Source: a bacterium
Lineage (GTDB): Bacteria; SZUA-79; Acidulodesulfobacterales; Acidulodesulfobacteraceae
DNA: 37,394 nucleotides
Assembly (NCBI GenBank): GCA_021822625.1
Contig: JAKAQK010000006.1
Location: 1-37,394 of the forward strand
Direction: 5' to 3'
The position numbers and the translations under genes are program-made. Shown here in pieces: positions 26,566-34,789 of the stretch. The first letter of the stretch is position 1; each line of letters starts with the position of its first letter. Below the pieces are notes generated by a model. The model did no database searches. It saw only the letters and a program-made list of their open reading frames with translations, and had not been told where the DNA came from.

Positions 26566-27522
26566 ATGAAATTATCCGGTTTTACGTTTATCAGAAACGG
26601 TATATTAATGGGATATCCGTTCATAGAATCCATACAGTCGGCGCTTCCAATCTGCGATGAGTTCATAGTTGTCGTCTGCGACAGCAATGATGGAACAAAG
26701 GAAAAATTAATTGAACTGCAGGCAAAAGAACCCAAAATAAAACTTTTCGACTCCGATTGGCAACAAACCGGAAAAAAAGGTTCTATAATGTCTGAAAAAA
26801 CAAATGTTGCAATAAGCCATATAACCGGAGATTATGGTTTATATATCCAGTGCGATGAAGGAATTCATGAGAAAGATTATCCTGCGATAGTAAAAGCGCT
26901 GAATGATAATTTAAACAATAGAAAAATTAAAGGTTTTGAATTTAATTATATTCATTTTTTCGGGGGTTATTTTTCTTATGCTAAAAAATCGGAGAAAAAG
27001 TTTTTTTACGATAAAGAAGTGCGTATTATCAGGAACGACAAAACGGTTGTATCATGGGGCGATGCAATGGGTTTCAAAGATATAAACGGCAATAAAATTC
27101 ATATAGAAAACGGTAATGCTATTCTATTAGATACGGCAACGATTTATCATTACGGCAGGGCTAAAAATCCGGCAAGCATGTATAAAAAAGAAAAGGCTAT
27201 GGAAGAATTATATAATGGAAAAATATTGAATTTTTTCAAGAACTGGGTTTCAAATTTCGACCCGAGGGTAGATAAATATATATATTCAGATTTTAGCTGG
27301 TTAGAAAGAGTAGACAGGCGCAATCTTGATTTTCATCCGGCACCCTTTAGAAAACTTGCGGCTGCTCAAAATTGGGATATAGACGATTTTAAAAATTTTA
27401 TGCCGCAGAAAAAAGGAATCAAACAATTCTTTAAAATGTTTATATACCGAATAGTAAAAGATTTGATAAATGAATCGAAAAATGCGGCAAATAAAATAAA
27501 AAAATTTTTCAATTTTAGTTAA
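26566..27522 (+). CDS. GT2-like glycosyltransferase, GT-A fold
   Basis: The N-terminus KLSGFTFIRNGILMGYPFIESIQSALP and the following DEFIVVVCDSNDGTKEKL are those of GT2-like enzymes that read 'RNG...YPF..SI.S.LP..DE..V..'. The acidic metal-binding site is YIQCDEGIHEKD (D97, E98) in place of DxD. After it come VRIIRNDK, a conserved YHYGRAKNP and a C-terminal helical, lysine-rich tail that could touch the membrane surface. The full 318 aa match such proteins and no low-complexity insert is present. The sugar is unknown. It lies between two heptosyltransferase-cluster repeats, and the gaps on both sides (242 and 275 bp) are repeat-rich. Confidence 0.82.
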   Translation: MKLSGFTFIRNGILMGYPFIESIQSALPICDEFIVVVCDSNDGTKEKLIELQAKEPKIKLFDSDWQQTGKKGSIMSEKTNVAISHITGDYGLYIQCDEGIHEKDYPAIVKALNDNLNNRKIKGFEFNYIHFFGGYFSYAKKSEKKFFYDKEVRIIRNDKTVVSWGDAMGFKDINGNKIHIENGNAILLDTATIYHYGRAKNPASMYKKEKAMEELYNGKILNFFKNWVSNFDPRVDKYIYSDFSWLERVDRRNLDFHPAPFRKLAAAQNWDIDDFKNFMPQKKGIKQFFKMFIYRIVKDLINESKNAANKIKKFFNFS

Positions 27523-27797
27523 TATAGTAAGTATAATCGGTATAATAGGGTATAATAGGGTATAATCGGTAAAGTTAGTATAATTATAATCGGGATAATT
27601 GTAAACGATGTCTGCAAGGACATATTAGAGGAGCGACTTTTCTTAATATAATCGGGATAATTGTAATTGCAAATGATGCCTATTCTATTATAAAGCAGCT
27701 GCGCCGTTTTATTTATATATATTTTTATATATTTCTATATATTATAAAATTAACTTTAAGAATAATGAATAAATATCATAGTTGACTTTTACCTAAC
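27523..27797. repeat. Intergenic region with TATAATCGG/TATAATAGGG repeats
   Basis: Short direct repeats of GGTATAATAGGGTATAATCG type occupy about 27530-27600, and TATAATCGGGATAATTGTAA occurs twice (near 27585 and 27646). No gene is supported. Any real -10 element is hidden among the many TATAAT strings. Confidence 0.65.
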
Positions 27798-28892
27798 ATG
27801 AAAATATTAGAAGTTATTACGCCGACGAATATCGGCGGAGCGGAAAATTATGTCATAAATTTATCAAAAAAACTAATCGAAAAAGGTCATGAAGTTCATA
27901 TAATTACCGGAAATAATGAAGAATTTAAGGAGATGCTCGCCGGTAATAACTTGTCTTATGATGTGTTGAATGCAAGATTTAAATTTGATTTTTTTTCTAT
28001 TTTAAAAATAACTAAATTAATCAAAAAATATAATATTGAAATTATTCATACAAATCTTTCAAAAGCAAATTTTATGGGAGCAGCCGCCGGAAACATAACC
28101 GGCGTAAAAAGTGTAGCAACTGCGCATGGAATCAATAAAAAAAGACAGTATAATTTATCAAGAGACGTAATATGCGTTTCAAAAGCAGTTTATTTAAATT
28201 TGAAATCTCAGAATTTTCCGGAAGCAAAACTTCATCTTATTTATAACGGCATTGATATAGATAAATTTAATCCGCATAATTATAAAAAAACATACATTGA
28301 AAATGCGGACGGAGATTTCACAAAAAAAGATGTTTCGGGTGAAGATATCATCAATATAGGAATGGTTTCGAGACTTTCCAGCGAAAAAGGCGTAAGTATT
28401 TTTTTGGATGCAGCCGACTTAATATTGCAAGAAACAAAAAATGTAAGATTCTTTATTGCAGGCGCCGGTAAATTAAAAGATGTTTTAATGGAGCAGATGT
28501 TTAAACTTAATATTGATAATTATGTGTATTTTATCGGTTTTATCGATAAAAATTTAGCCGTATTTTTAAACGAACTCGACATTTTAGTTTTTCCTTCGCT
28601 AAAAGAAGGTTTGCCGTTATCGTTGATTGAAGCTATGTCAATGGAGAAAGCGGTTATAGTTTCTAAAGCCGGAGGTATGCCCGAAGTTGTTGAAAATGGA
28701 ATAAGCGGATTTGTTGTAGATATCGGCGATACGATAGCTATAAAAGACAGGGTACTCGAGCTCATAAAAGACAAAAAATTAATATTTAAATACGGCGCCG
28801 AAGGGAGAAAAACGGTTCTAGAAAAATTTAATCTTGATTTAATGACAGATAACACAATAAAATTATTTGAGGAAATATTAGAAAAAAAGTAA
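27798..28892 (+). CDS. Family 4 glycosyltransferase (GT-B fold)
   Basis: A retaining GT4 enzyme. The N-terminal acceptor half begins MKILEVITPTNIGGAENYVINL, with IIHTNLSKANFMGAAAG and TAHGINKK. The donor half begins INIGMVSRLSSEKGV (185-199) and has FFIAGAGKL, DILVFPSLKEGLPLSLIEAM with the E-x7-E pair E270/E278, and SKAGGMPEVVENGISGFVV. The 364 aa are typical, with a short charged insert at about 161-181. It likely adds a sugar to the LPS core or an exopolysaccharide unit; donor and linkage cannot be inferred. No ribosome binding site is clear. A 304-bp A-rich repeat gap separates it from the kinase gene. Confidence 0.9.
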   Translation: MKILEVITPTNIGGAENYVINLSKKLIEKGHEVHIITGNNEEFKEMLAGNNLSYDVLNARFKFDFFSILKITKLIKKYNIEIIHTNLSKANFMGAAAGNITGVKSVATAHGINKKRQYNLSRDVICVSKAVYLNLKSQNFPEAKLHLIYNGIDIDKFNPHNYKKTYIENADGDFTKKDVSGEDIINIGMVSRLSSEKGVSIFLDAADLILQETKNVRFFIAGAGKLKDVLMEQMFKLNIDNYVYFIGFIDKNLAVFLNELDILVFPSLKEGLPLSLIEAMSMEKAVIVSKAGGMPEVVENGISGFVVDIGDTIAIKDRVLELIKDKKLIFKYGAEGRKTVLEKFNLDLMTDNTIKLFEEILEKK

Positions 28893-29196
28893 ATATTGGT
28901 GAAATTAACTAAAATTAATGAAGATTAAGTGAAATTAAATAAAATTAAGTTAAATTAAGCAAAATAAAGTGAATATTAGTGAAATTAAGCAAAATTATGT
29001 AAAATTAATTAAAATTAAGTGAAATTAAGGAATAGATTGTATTAAGAATAAATACTTAAAAAGAAGTCAAATTAAGAATGGCATAGTTAACTAGTTAATG
29101 AATTTAATAAATAATAAATTGAATAAAGAATGAATTAAATAAATAACTAATTAACTTAAAATAAAAACTAAATCAAAACTAAATCAAAATTAAATT
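28893..29196. repeat. A-tract-phased, C-poor intergenic repeat region
   Basis: From 28893 to about 29030 the sequence is a degenerate repeat of GTGAAATTAAG and TAAAATTAA units spaced about 10-12 bp, with almost no C on this strand. A-tracts in phase with the helix would be expected to bend DNA. The rest is AT-rich, ending in AAAACTAAATC repeats before the kinase gene. No gene or terminator is seen. Confidence 0.7.
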
Positions 29197-30360
29197 ATGT
29201 TAAATAATGACAAATTACTTGAAATAATAAAAAAATTTAATAAGGCTCGAATACTTGTTGTAGGCGATATAATGATTGACCATTATGTTCATGGAACCGT
29301 CAGCAGAATTTCCCCCGAAGCGCCTGTGCCTGTCGTCAATGTTAAATATGAAAAACTTCTACCTGGAGGCGCAGCTAATGTAATGAATAATGTTTCCAAA
29401 TTAGGAGCTAAAGTTTTTATCGCGGGGGTCATAGGAAAGGATTATAACGGAGATATATTTAAGCAAATGGCAGATAAACAGTCCATTGATTCATCTGCCG
29501 TTATAGAATCGGATGATTTTGAAACTATTATTAAAACAAGAGTTATAGCGCATAATCAGCAAATAGTCAGATTTGACAAAGAAAATACCGGTTATTTTAA
29601 AAAAAGAATTTATTTCAAATTATTAGCTCATATTAAATCTCTAATTGATGAATTTGATGCCGTTATAATTTCCGATTATGGGAAAGGGGTAATTGAACAG
29701 AAATTCTTTAATGAATTAACTAATTTTCTAAAATCTAAAAATAAATTTATTGCATTGGACCCTAAAGTTGAAAATTTTAAATTTTATAAAAATGTGTCAA
29801 TATTAACGCCTAATACAAACGAAGCTTCAGGCGGTTCCGGCATTGTTATAAAAGATGAAAAAACTCTGCTTAAAGCATCCCAAAAGATTTTAAAAAAAGT
29901 TAATCCGGATAATTTGCTGATAACACGCGGAGAATTAGGAATGAGCCTGTTTTATAAAGATAACGATAGTAATAGAGATAAAGAAAAAAGTAGTAATAAT
30001 AAATATAATAATATAAAAGATTCTCTTGAAGCTAAAGATATGCAATCCAAAGTTCATAAAAATGAAGGAAATAACGATGAGAACAAAAATGGATCTGAAA
30101 ATAATGATAAAAAGCAGCTGCATTTAAAAGCAAGGGCAAAAAATGTTTTTGATGTAACAGGTGCCGGAGATACGGTTATATCGACGCTAACTGCTGCAAT
30201 ATGCGGCGGAGCAAATATTTATGAAGCATGCTATATTGCAAATATAGCCGCCGGAATTGCCGTGTCCCAGCTTGGAACTTATGCTGTCGGAGCAGACGAG
30301 ATATTTAAAGAATTATCGCTTGCTTCATGCGAATTAAACCCCACTAAACAAATAAAATAA
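29197..30360 (+). CDS. hldA: D-glycero-beta-D-manno-heptose-7-phosphate kinase (RfaE/HldE kinase domain)
   Basis: This PfkB-family (ribokinase-like) enzyme phosphorylates heptose-7-phosphate at C1 in ADP-heptose synthesis for LPS. Signature: VVGDIMIDHYVHGTVSRISPEAPVPVV (21-47), the substrate loop PGGAANVMNNV (56-66), IISDYGKGVI (157-166), TPNTNEA (204-210) and the ATP/anion-hole and base motif DVTGAGDTVI (D325). It stands alone: the C-terminal cytidylyltransferase half of bifunctional HldE is absent. Its 387 aa exceed a bare kinase domain (about 320-330) because of an Asn/Asp/Lys-rich insert at 256-308. Position beside two GT9 genes supports a role in LPS core heptose supply. The symbol hldA or rfaE1 is the usual choice for the kinase-only form. 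Confidence 0.9.
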   Translation: MLNNDKLLEIIKKFNKARILVVGDIMIDHYVHGTVSRISPEAPVPVVNVKYEKLLPGGAANVMNNVSKLGAKVFIAGVIGKDYNGDIFKQMADKQSIDSSAVIESDDFETIIKTRVIAHNQQIVRFDKENTGYFKKRIYFKLLAHIKSLIDEFDAVIISDYGKGVIEQKFFNELTNFLKSKNKFIALDPKVENFKFYKNVSILTPNTNEASGGSGIVIKDEKTLLKASQKILKKVNPDNLLITRGELGMSLFYKDNDSNRDKEKSSNNKYNNIKDSLEAKDMQSKVHKNEGNNDENKNGSENNDKKQLHLKARAKNVFDVTGAGDTVISTLTAAICGGANIYEACYIANIAAGIAVSQLGTYAVGADEIFKELSLASCELNPTKQIK

Positions 30361-30594
30361 ACTAAACTAAATAAATTTATTAAATTAACTAAACAAACTA
30401 AACCAACTAAACAAATAAACTCAATAAATAAACAAACTAAACCCACTAACTAAACAAACTAAACTAACTAAACAAATAAACTCAATAAATAAACAAACTA
30501 AACCCACTAACTAAACAAACTAAACTAACTAAACTAAACAAACCAAACCGACTAAACAAATAAACTTATTAAATTAACTAATATCTCATATTAT
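30332..30594 (+). promoter_or_regulatory. Candidate Rho-utilisation region (C-containing, G-free RNA)
   Basis: The transcript here would be unstructured, G-free (a single G at 30550 in about 260 nt) and rich in evenly spaced C residues. This is the C>G bias of Rho loading sites. It starts at the end of the kinase gene and there is no hairpin terminator. It may simply be a by-product of repeat expansion. Confidence 0.35.
30390..30572 (+). repeat. 61-bp tandem repeat array, G-free on the plus strand
   Basis: Copies with a 61-bp period start at 30390, 30451 and 30512 (third partial and rearranged). They are built from TAAACAAACTAAACTAACT and AAATAAACTCAATAAATAAA. From 30332 to 30549 there is not one G on this strand, while C makes up about a fifth of a unit. 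It lies just after the last gene of the LPS block. Confidence 0.95.
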
Positions 30595-30791
30595 GTATTT
30601 TTTTAAGCAGTTTTTAGACCTCCAAATTCCTTATTCCTTCAAATTCCTTATTACTTATTAATAACAATATATTTAATATCTCGCCTTAAATTAACTAATA
30701 TCTCATATTATGTATTTTTTTAAGCAGCTTTTAGACCTCCAAATTCCTCCAAATTCCTTATTAATAAAAATATATTTAATATCTCGCTGAT
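30571..30791 (+). repeat. 117-bp direct tandem duplication upstream of remA
   Basis: Copy 1 starts at 30571 and copy 2 at 30688. Both contain ACTAATATCTCATATTATG, a T-run, AAGCAG(T/C)TTTTAGACCTCC and AATATATTTAATATCTCGC. Copy 2 is shorter through small internal deletions in a CAAATTCCTT sub-repeat. It ends at the remA promoter. Confidence 0.92.
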
Positions 30792-30804
30792 ATTATGCTA
30801 TAAT
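30776..30804 (+). promoter_or_regulatory. Probable sigma-70-type promoter for remA-gmk
   Basis: TTAATA (30776-30781), a 17-bp spacer and a perfect TATAAT (30799-30804) precede remA. The predicted transcript begins near 30811, about 30 nt before the ATG. The -35 lies in the tail of the 117-bp duplication. Confidence 0.6.
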
Positions 30805-30840
30805 AGTGAAATAAAAACTTGCAATAATAAAACTTAAAAT

Positions 30841-31107
30841 ATGTATAATTTGTTAAATATAGGTTTTGGAAATATAATAGTTTCTGCGCGGGTAGTATCT
30901 GTAGTTTCTGCAGGTTCCTCGCCTATGAAAAGATTGAGAGAGACGGCAAAAGACGATAATCATCTCATCGATGCCACTGAGGGCAGAAAAACTAAAACTA
31001 TAATAATAACAGACTCAGGACATATAATTCTTTCAGCCTTAAATGCGGCAACAATTATAACCAGATTAGAAGAGAGTCTTTCTAAAGAAAAAAATGCTGC
31101 GTTATGA
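30841..31107 (+). CDS. remA: RemA/DUF370 family DNA-binding regulatory protein
   Basis: The 88-aa protein carries the whole DUF370 signature: [53 protein letters not shown] and [17 protein letters not shown]. In Bacillus, RemA is a multimeric DNA-binding activator of biofilm matrix genes; in other phyla the role is unsettled. It is often next to gmk and rpoZ, as here. Its stop codon overlaps the gmk start (ATGA), so translation is coupled. No Shine-Dalgarno is seen before the ATG. Confidence 0.9.
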   Translation: MYNLLNIGFGNIIVSARVVSVVSAGSSPMKRLRETAKDDNHLIDATEGRKTKTIIITDSGHIILSALNAATIITRLEESLSKEKNAAL

Positions 31108-31775
31108 ATCATTTGTTCAAAAACGATTTGTCGGAAGATGATTCGCTAAAAAGCGATTTATCGAAAAACAGTTTGCCTAAAGATGATTTGCCTAAAGGCA
31201 TTATTTTTGTAATATCTGCCCCTTCAGGAACAGGCAAGACTACGCTTTGTAAAATGCTGGCAGCAGAATTTACGGATTTAAAATTAAGTGTTTCATATAC
31301 TACAAGAGCTATAAGACCAGGAGAGACGGACGGCAAAAGCTATAATTTTGTGAGCAATGAAGTATTTGAACATATGATAGCTAATAACGAGTTTATAGAA
31401 TGGGCAAATGTTTTTGGCAATAAATATGGAACTCCGGTTGAATCAGTTCTTCATAAGCCTAATTTCGACACGCTTTTAGAAATAGACGTTCAGGGTGCGG
31501 AGAAGATAAGAAAATATTATGACGAAATTCACAAATTATTCAGTTTAGTTAGAATATTTATAAAACCGCCCTCTGAAGAAGCTTTGATAGAAAGATTAAA
31601 AAAAAGAGGGGAAATCAAAGAAGAAGAACTAAAAAGAAGGCTTGAAGCAGCTAATTATGAAATAGAGAAAAGCCGTTTTTATAATTATACCGTTACTAAC
31701 AATATTCTTGAGAAAGCATACTCAAAACTTAGGTCTATAATAATAGCAGAAAGATGCAAAAACGTTTTTTTATAA
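31104..31775 (+). CDS. gmk: Guanylate kinase
   Basis: Gmk phosphorylates GMP to GDP with ATP. The P-loop is [11 protein letters not shown] (38-48). GMP-binding residues follow in [23 protein letters not shown], then [29 protein letters not shown] and the lid [17 protein letters not shown]. It has 223 aa against about 205. The first ~31 residues are a degenerate Asp/Ser/Leu/Lys repeat ([20 protein letters not shown]) placed before the usual GIIFVISAP start. The real start could be further in, but no internal Met precedes the P-loop and the ATGA overlap with remA supports this one. It supplies GDP/GTP, the substrate of the Rel enzyme encoded two genes on. Confidence 0.95.
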   Translation: MNHLFKNDLSEDDSLKSDLSKNSLPKDDLPKGIIFVISAPSGTGKTTLCKMLAAEFTDLKLSVSYTTRAIRPGETDGKSYNFVSNEVFEHMIANNEFIEWANVFGNKYGTPVESVLHKPNFDTLLEIDVQGAEKIRKYYDEIHKLFSLVRIFIKPPSEEALIERLKKRGEIKEEELKRRLEAANYEIEKSRFYNYTVTNNILEKAYSKLRSIIIAERCKNVFL

Positions 31776-31915
31776 TTTAAAACTTTATTTTTATTCGCCG
31801 GAGAAATTGCCGTCAATTTCAGATAAAGATATAACCGTCGTATATTGTTATGATGCTTTTATGGAATGTAACTCGATGGATTTTACTATTTTTTTAATTA
31901 AAATTAATATTTCGC

Positions 31916-31934
31916 TATAATTTTTCACTATAAT
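31916..31934 (+). promoter_or_regulatory. Possible -10 elements upstream of rpoZ
   Basis: Two perfect TATAAT hexamers (31916-31921 and 31929-31934) lie 38-56 bp before the rpoZ start. Neither has a good -35 at 17 bp. They suggest rpoZ-rel has its own promoter in addition to read-through from remA-gmk. The rest of 31776-31915 shows nothing I can name. Confidence 0.35.
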
Positions 31935-31971
31935 GCTGTATGTAATTATGTAATATTATAAGGAGACTATA

Positions 31972-32169
31972 ATGGCAAGGGTTACTGTAGAAGATTGTCT
32001 TGTTAATGTTGAAAATAGATTTGCTTTAGTTATTATTACCGCAAAAAGAGTACGGCAGCTTTATAACGGAGCTAAACCTAAGATTAATTCAAAAAATAAA
32101 TTTGTCGTTGTTGCTTTAAGAGAGATAGCGGCGGGGTACGTTGTCCCTGTTAATAAAGATATTTTATAA
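31972..32169 (+). CDS. rpoZ: DNA-directed RNA polymerase omega subunit
   Basis: Omega helps assemble beta-prime into RNA polymerase and, in some bacteria, contributes to the ppGpp site. [30 protein letters not shown] and [13 protein letters not shown] are the conserved parts. The 65 aa are at the short end of the family. AAGGAG (ending 8 nt before the ATG) is a strong ribosome binding site. The rel gene starts 40 bp downstream, the classical rpoZ-spoT/rel order. Confidence 0.93.
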   Translation: MARVTVEDCLVNVENRFALVIITAKRVRQLYNGAKPKINSKNKFVVVALREIAAGYVVPVNKDIL

Positions 32170-32209
32170 TGTTTTAACAAATAGTCGATAAATAGGTCCG
32201 GATAAAAAT

Positions 32210-34789
32210 ATGGATATTGCCGGTGCAGATAGCTCTAAAACGGAAGAAAAAAAAATAGATACCGCTCAAAAAGCTCTTAATCAAATAGATTCTGATACAG
32301 ATACGACGCACATAAATACGATAAATATTAATCAAACTAATTCTAATACAACAGAAACAGAGAGCAATAAAATAAATATTAATAAAATCGATTCTGATAT
32401 AACAGATATTGACAAAATAACTATCAATCAAACTAATTCTAATACAACAGATATTAACACAATAAACGTTAATCAAACTAATTCTAATACAACAGATATC
32501 AATAAAATAGACACTTACAAAATAAATAACGATAAAACGGAAGCTATTAAAATATCCAACGAATTTAATGCGACAAATTTTTTGAGGGATAATTTTAAGA
32601 GCAGTATTAATAACATAACAGATATTGATTTAAACGATATACAAAGCGATAAATTTAAACTTTTAAAAAAGGCTTACGATTTTTCTCAAACGGTTCACAA
32701 AGGACAGTTGAGAGAGTCCGGCGAGCCTTATTTTACCCATCTTATAGAAGTAGCTTCAATAGTCGCAAGTCTCAGAATGGACTGTGCCTCCATAGTTGCG
32801 GCGCTTCTTCATGACACAGTAGAAGACACCCTTGTTACATTAGACCAGATAAAAGAAGAATTTGGCGACGAAATTGCCTTTATAGTAGACGGACTTACAA
32901 AAATAAGCAAACTTTCTTTTAAATCTTCAGAAGAGGTTCAGGCTGAAAATATCCGTAAGATGATTGTCGCAATGGCTAAAGATATAAGGGTTATCATCAT
33001 TAAACTAGCGGACAGACTGCATAATTTAAGAACGCTTAATTTTTTATCGGAAGAAAGAAGAATTAAAATAGCTCAGGAAACGCTGGATATTTTTGCTCCT
33101 TTAGCAAATAGATTAGGTATATTCTCAATTAAAAGCGAGCTGGAAGATCTTTCGCTGAAATATCTTAATCCGGCGGTATATAAAGACCTTTCTATAAAAA
33201 TAAACAGTAAAAAATTATCTAGAGAACAGTATATTACAACGGTTGCAGATATCTTAAAAGCAAATCTTTCTAAACACAATTTTTTCGAAGCTGAAATTTA
33301 CGGAAGACCTAAACATTTTTTTAGTATTTATAAAAAAATGACTGAGCAGCACATAAGTTTTGAGGAAATTTATGATTTAATAGCGTTGAGGGTTATAGTC
33401 GGCACTATAAATGAATGTTATGAAGTGCTCGGTATAGTTCATTCTTTGTGGAAACCTGTCGCAGGCAGAATTAAAGATTATATTGCCATGCCAAAGGCAA
33501 ATATGTACAGGTCGCTTCATACGACCGTCATTGGTCCTGAAGGAATGCGTATAGAAATACAGATTAGAACTAAAGAAATGCATTTTATTGACGAATTTGG
33601 AATAGCTGCTCACTGGAAATACAAAGAAAATATTACTTCTTCAGGCGCAGGCGGCGCAGACTTACAGGAATTTAACTGGCTTAGACAGCTTGTTGAATTT
33701 CAAAAAGACCTTAAAGACCCGCATGAATTTTTGAATAGCGTAAAAATAGACCTTTTTCAGGAAGATGTTTATGTTTTTACCCCCAAAGGCGATGTCATTG
33801 CGCTGCCTAAGGATTCGACGCCGATTGATTTCGCTTATTATATCCATACGGAAATAGGAGACAAAACTACCGGAGCTATTGTAAACGGCAATATAATTCC
33901 TTTGAGATATAAATTGCAGAATGGCGACATTGTTAAGATTTTAACTAAAGAAGGGCATCACCCGTCAAAGGATTGGCTAAATTATGCGCAATCTTCCAAA
34001 GCAATCTCTAAAATAAGAAACTGGATAAGGCAGCAGGAAAGACAGGAAAGCATAGACGTCGGGAAAGAAAATTTAGAAAAAGAATTTAGAAAATTAGGGA
34101 ATAAAAAGATTGAATATAATGAATTAACCGCCCTTGCGCTAAATTATTATTCACTTAAGGATGAAGCAGAGTTATATGCAGGAATAGGTTTTGGCAAGTA
34201 TTCTCCTAAAAATATTTTTTCATCTGTTATCCCCGGTTTTAAAAATTCAGACGGATTATCGCTGATAACTCAAAAAACCGGCAATGTTATTCAGAAAATT
34301 CTTCAAAAAATTAAGATTCAACCTTCTATAGGCGGCAAAAATATTATTACATCGCCTTTTGGCGGGGATTTGCTTTATAAAATAGCCGGCTGCTGTCATC
34401 CTGTCCCGGGAGATTCTATTGTCGGATATATTTCAAGGGGCAGAGGAGTAATAGTCCATAAATCCGACTGTAAAAATATAATTGGCGAGGATGAAACCAG
34501 ACTTATAACCGTAAGCTGGAAAACGGCAGGAGCGACATCAATTCTCGGCTATTTTGAAACTAAGATAAATATCGTTACCGAAGATAAAAAAGGCATACTG
34601 GCTGAAATTGCCGCCGTTATATCGGATAGAGGCGCCAATATTTCAAAAGCGCAGGTAAGAACGCTTAAAGACGGCAGAGCAATACATATTTTTGATATAG
34701 AAGTTAAAGATATTACTCAAATTGACAATATATTAAATTCTATAAAAAGCATTAAAGGCGTTATTAAAGTAAACAGAGTGACTTATTAA
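32210..34789 (+). CDS. rel: Bifunctional (p)ppGpp synthetase/hydrolase (RelA/SpoT homologue)
   Basis: Long RSH stringent-response enzyme. The HD hydrolase domain is intact: H163, H177, H201-D202 in ALLHDTVEDT, and LADRLHNLRTL. The synthetase has YGRPKHFFSIYKKM (364-377) and R-I-K-D (420-423), the RxKD form of bifunctional enzymes rather than the EFDD of synthesis-only RelA, then MYRSLHTTVIGPEG. Next are the TGS domain (about 518-580), a zinc-finger-like helper with C728-C729-H730 and C754, and a C-terminal ACT domain (about 783-859). It has 859 aa against about 720. The excess is an Asn/Thr/Ile/Asp-rich N-terminal extension (about 1-118) containing INQTNSNTTDI repeats. No internal Met gives a better start before the HD domain; ribosome binding is weak. 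Confidence 0.94.
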   Translation: MDIAGADSSKTEEKKIDTAQKALNQIDSDTDTTHINTININQTNSNTTETESNKININKIDSDITDIDKITINQTNSNTTDINTINVNQTNSNTTDINKIDTYKINNDKTEAIKISNEFNATNFLRDNFKSSINNITDIDLNDIQSDKFKLLKKAYDFSQTVHKGQLRESGEPYFTHLIEVASIVASLRMDCASIVAALLHDTVEDTLVTLDQIKEEFGDEIAFIVDGLTKISKLSFKSSEEVQAENIRKMIVAMAKDIRVIIIKLADRLHNLRTLNFLSEERRIKIAQETLDIFAPLANRLGIFSIKSELEDLSLKYLNPAVYKDLSIKINSKKLSREQYITTVADILKANLSKHNFFEAEIYGRPKHFFSIYKKMTEQHISFEEIYDLIALRVIVGTINECYEVLGIVHSLWKPVAGRIKDYIAMPKANMYRSLHTTVIGPEGMRIEIQIRTKEMHFIDEFGIAAHWKYKENITSSGAGGADLQEFNWLRQLVEFQKDLKDPHEFLNSVKIDLFQEDVYVFTPKGDVIALPKDSTPIDFAYYIHTEIGDKTTGAIVNGNIIPLRYKLQNGDIVKILTKEGHHPSKDWLNYAQSSKAISKIRNWIRQQERQESIDVGKENLEKEFRKLGNKKIEYNELTALALNYYSLKDEAELYAGIGFGKYSPKNIFSSVIPGFKNSDGLSLITQKTGNVIQKILQKIKIQPSIGGKNIITSPFGGDLLYKIAGCCHPVPGDSIVGYISRGRGVIVHKSDCKNIIGEDETRLITVSWKTAGATSILGYFETKINIVTEDKKGILAEIAAVISDRGANISKAQVRTLKDGRAIHIFDIEVKDITQIDNILNSIKSIKGVIKVNRVTY
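32331..32504 (+). repeat. In-frame repeats in the rel N-terminal extension
   Basis: The core ATCAAACTAATTCTAATACA occurs at 32331, 32427 and 32472. Spacings are 96 bp (32 codons) and 45 bp (15 codons), both multiples of three. Each copy encodes NQTNSNTT. Confidence 0.9.

Noticed and set aside
30571-30791. Insertion sequence remnant from the 117-bp duplicate
   Set aside because: No terminal inverted repeats, no transposase fragment; it is a plain tandem duplication with internal deletions.
32174-32476. Antisense 100-codon frame opposite the rel N-terminus
   Set aside because: Again only the complement of the Asn/Thr repeats; its Cys/Ile periodicity follows the repeat.
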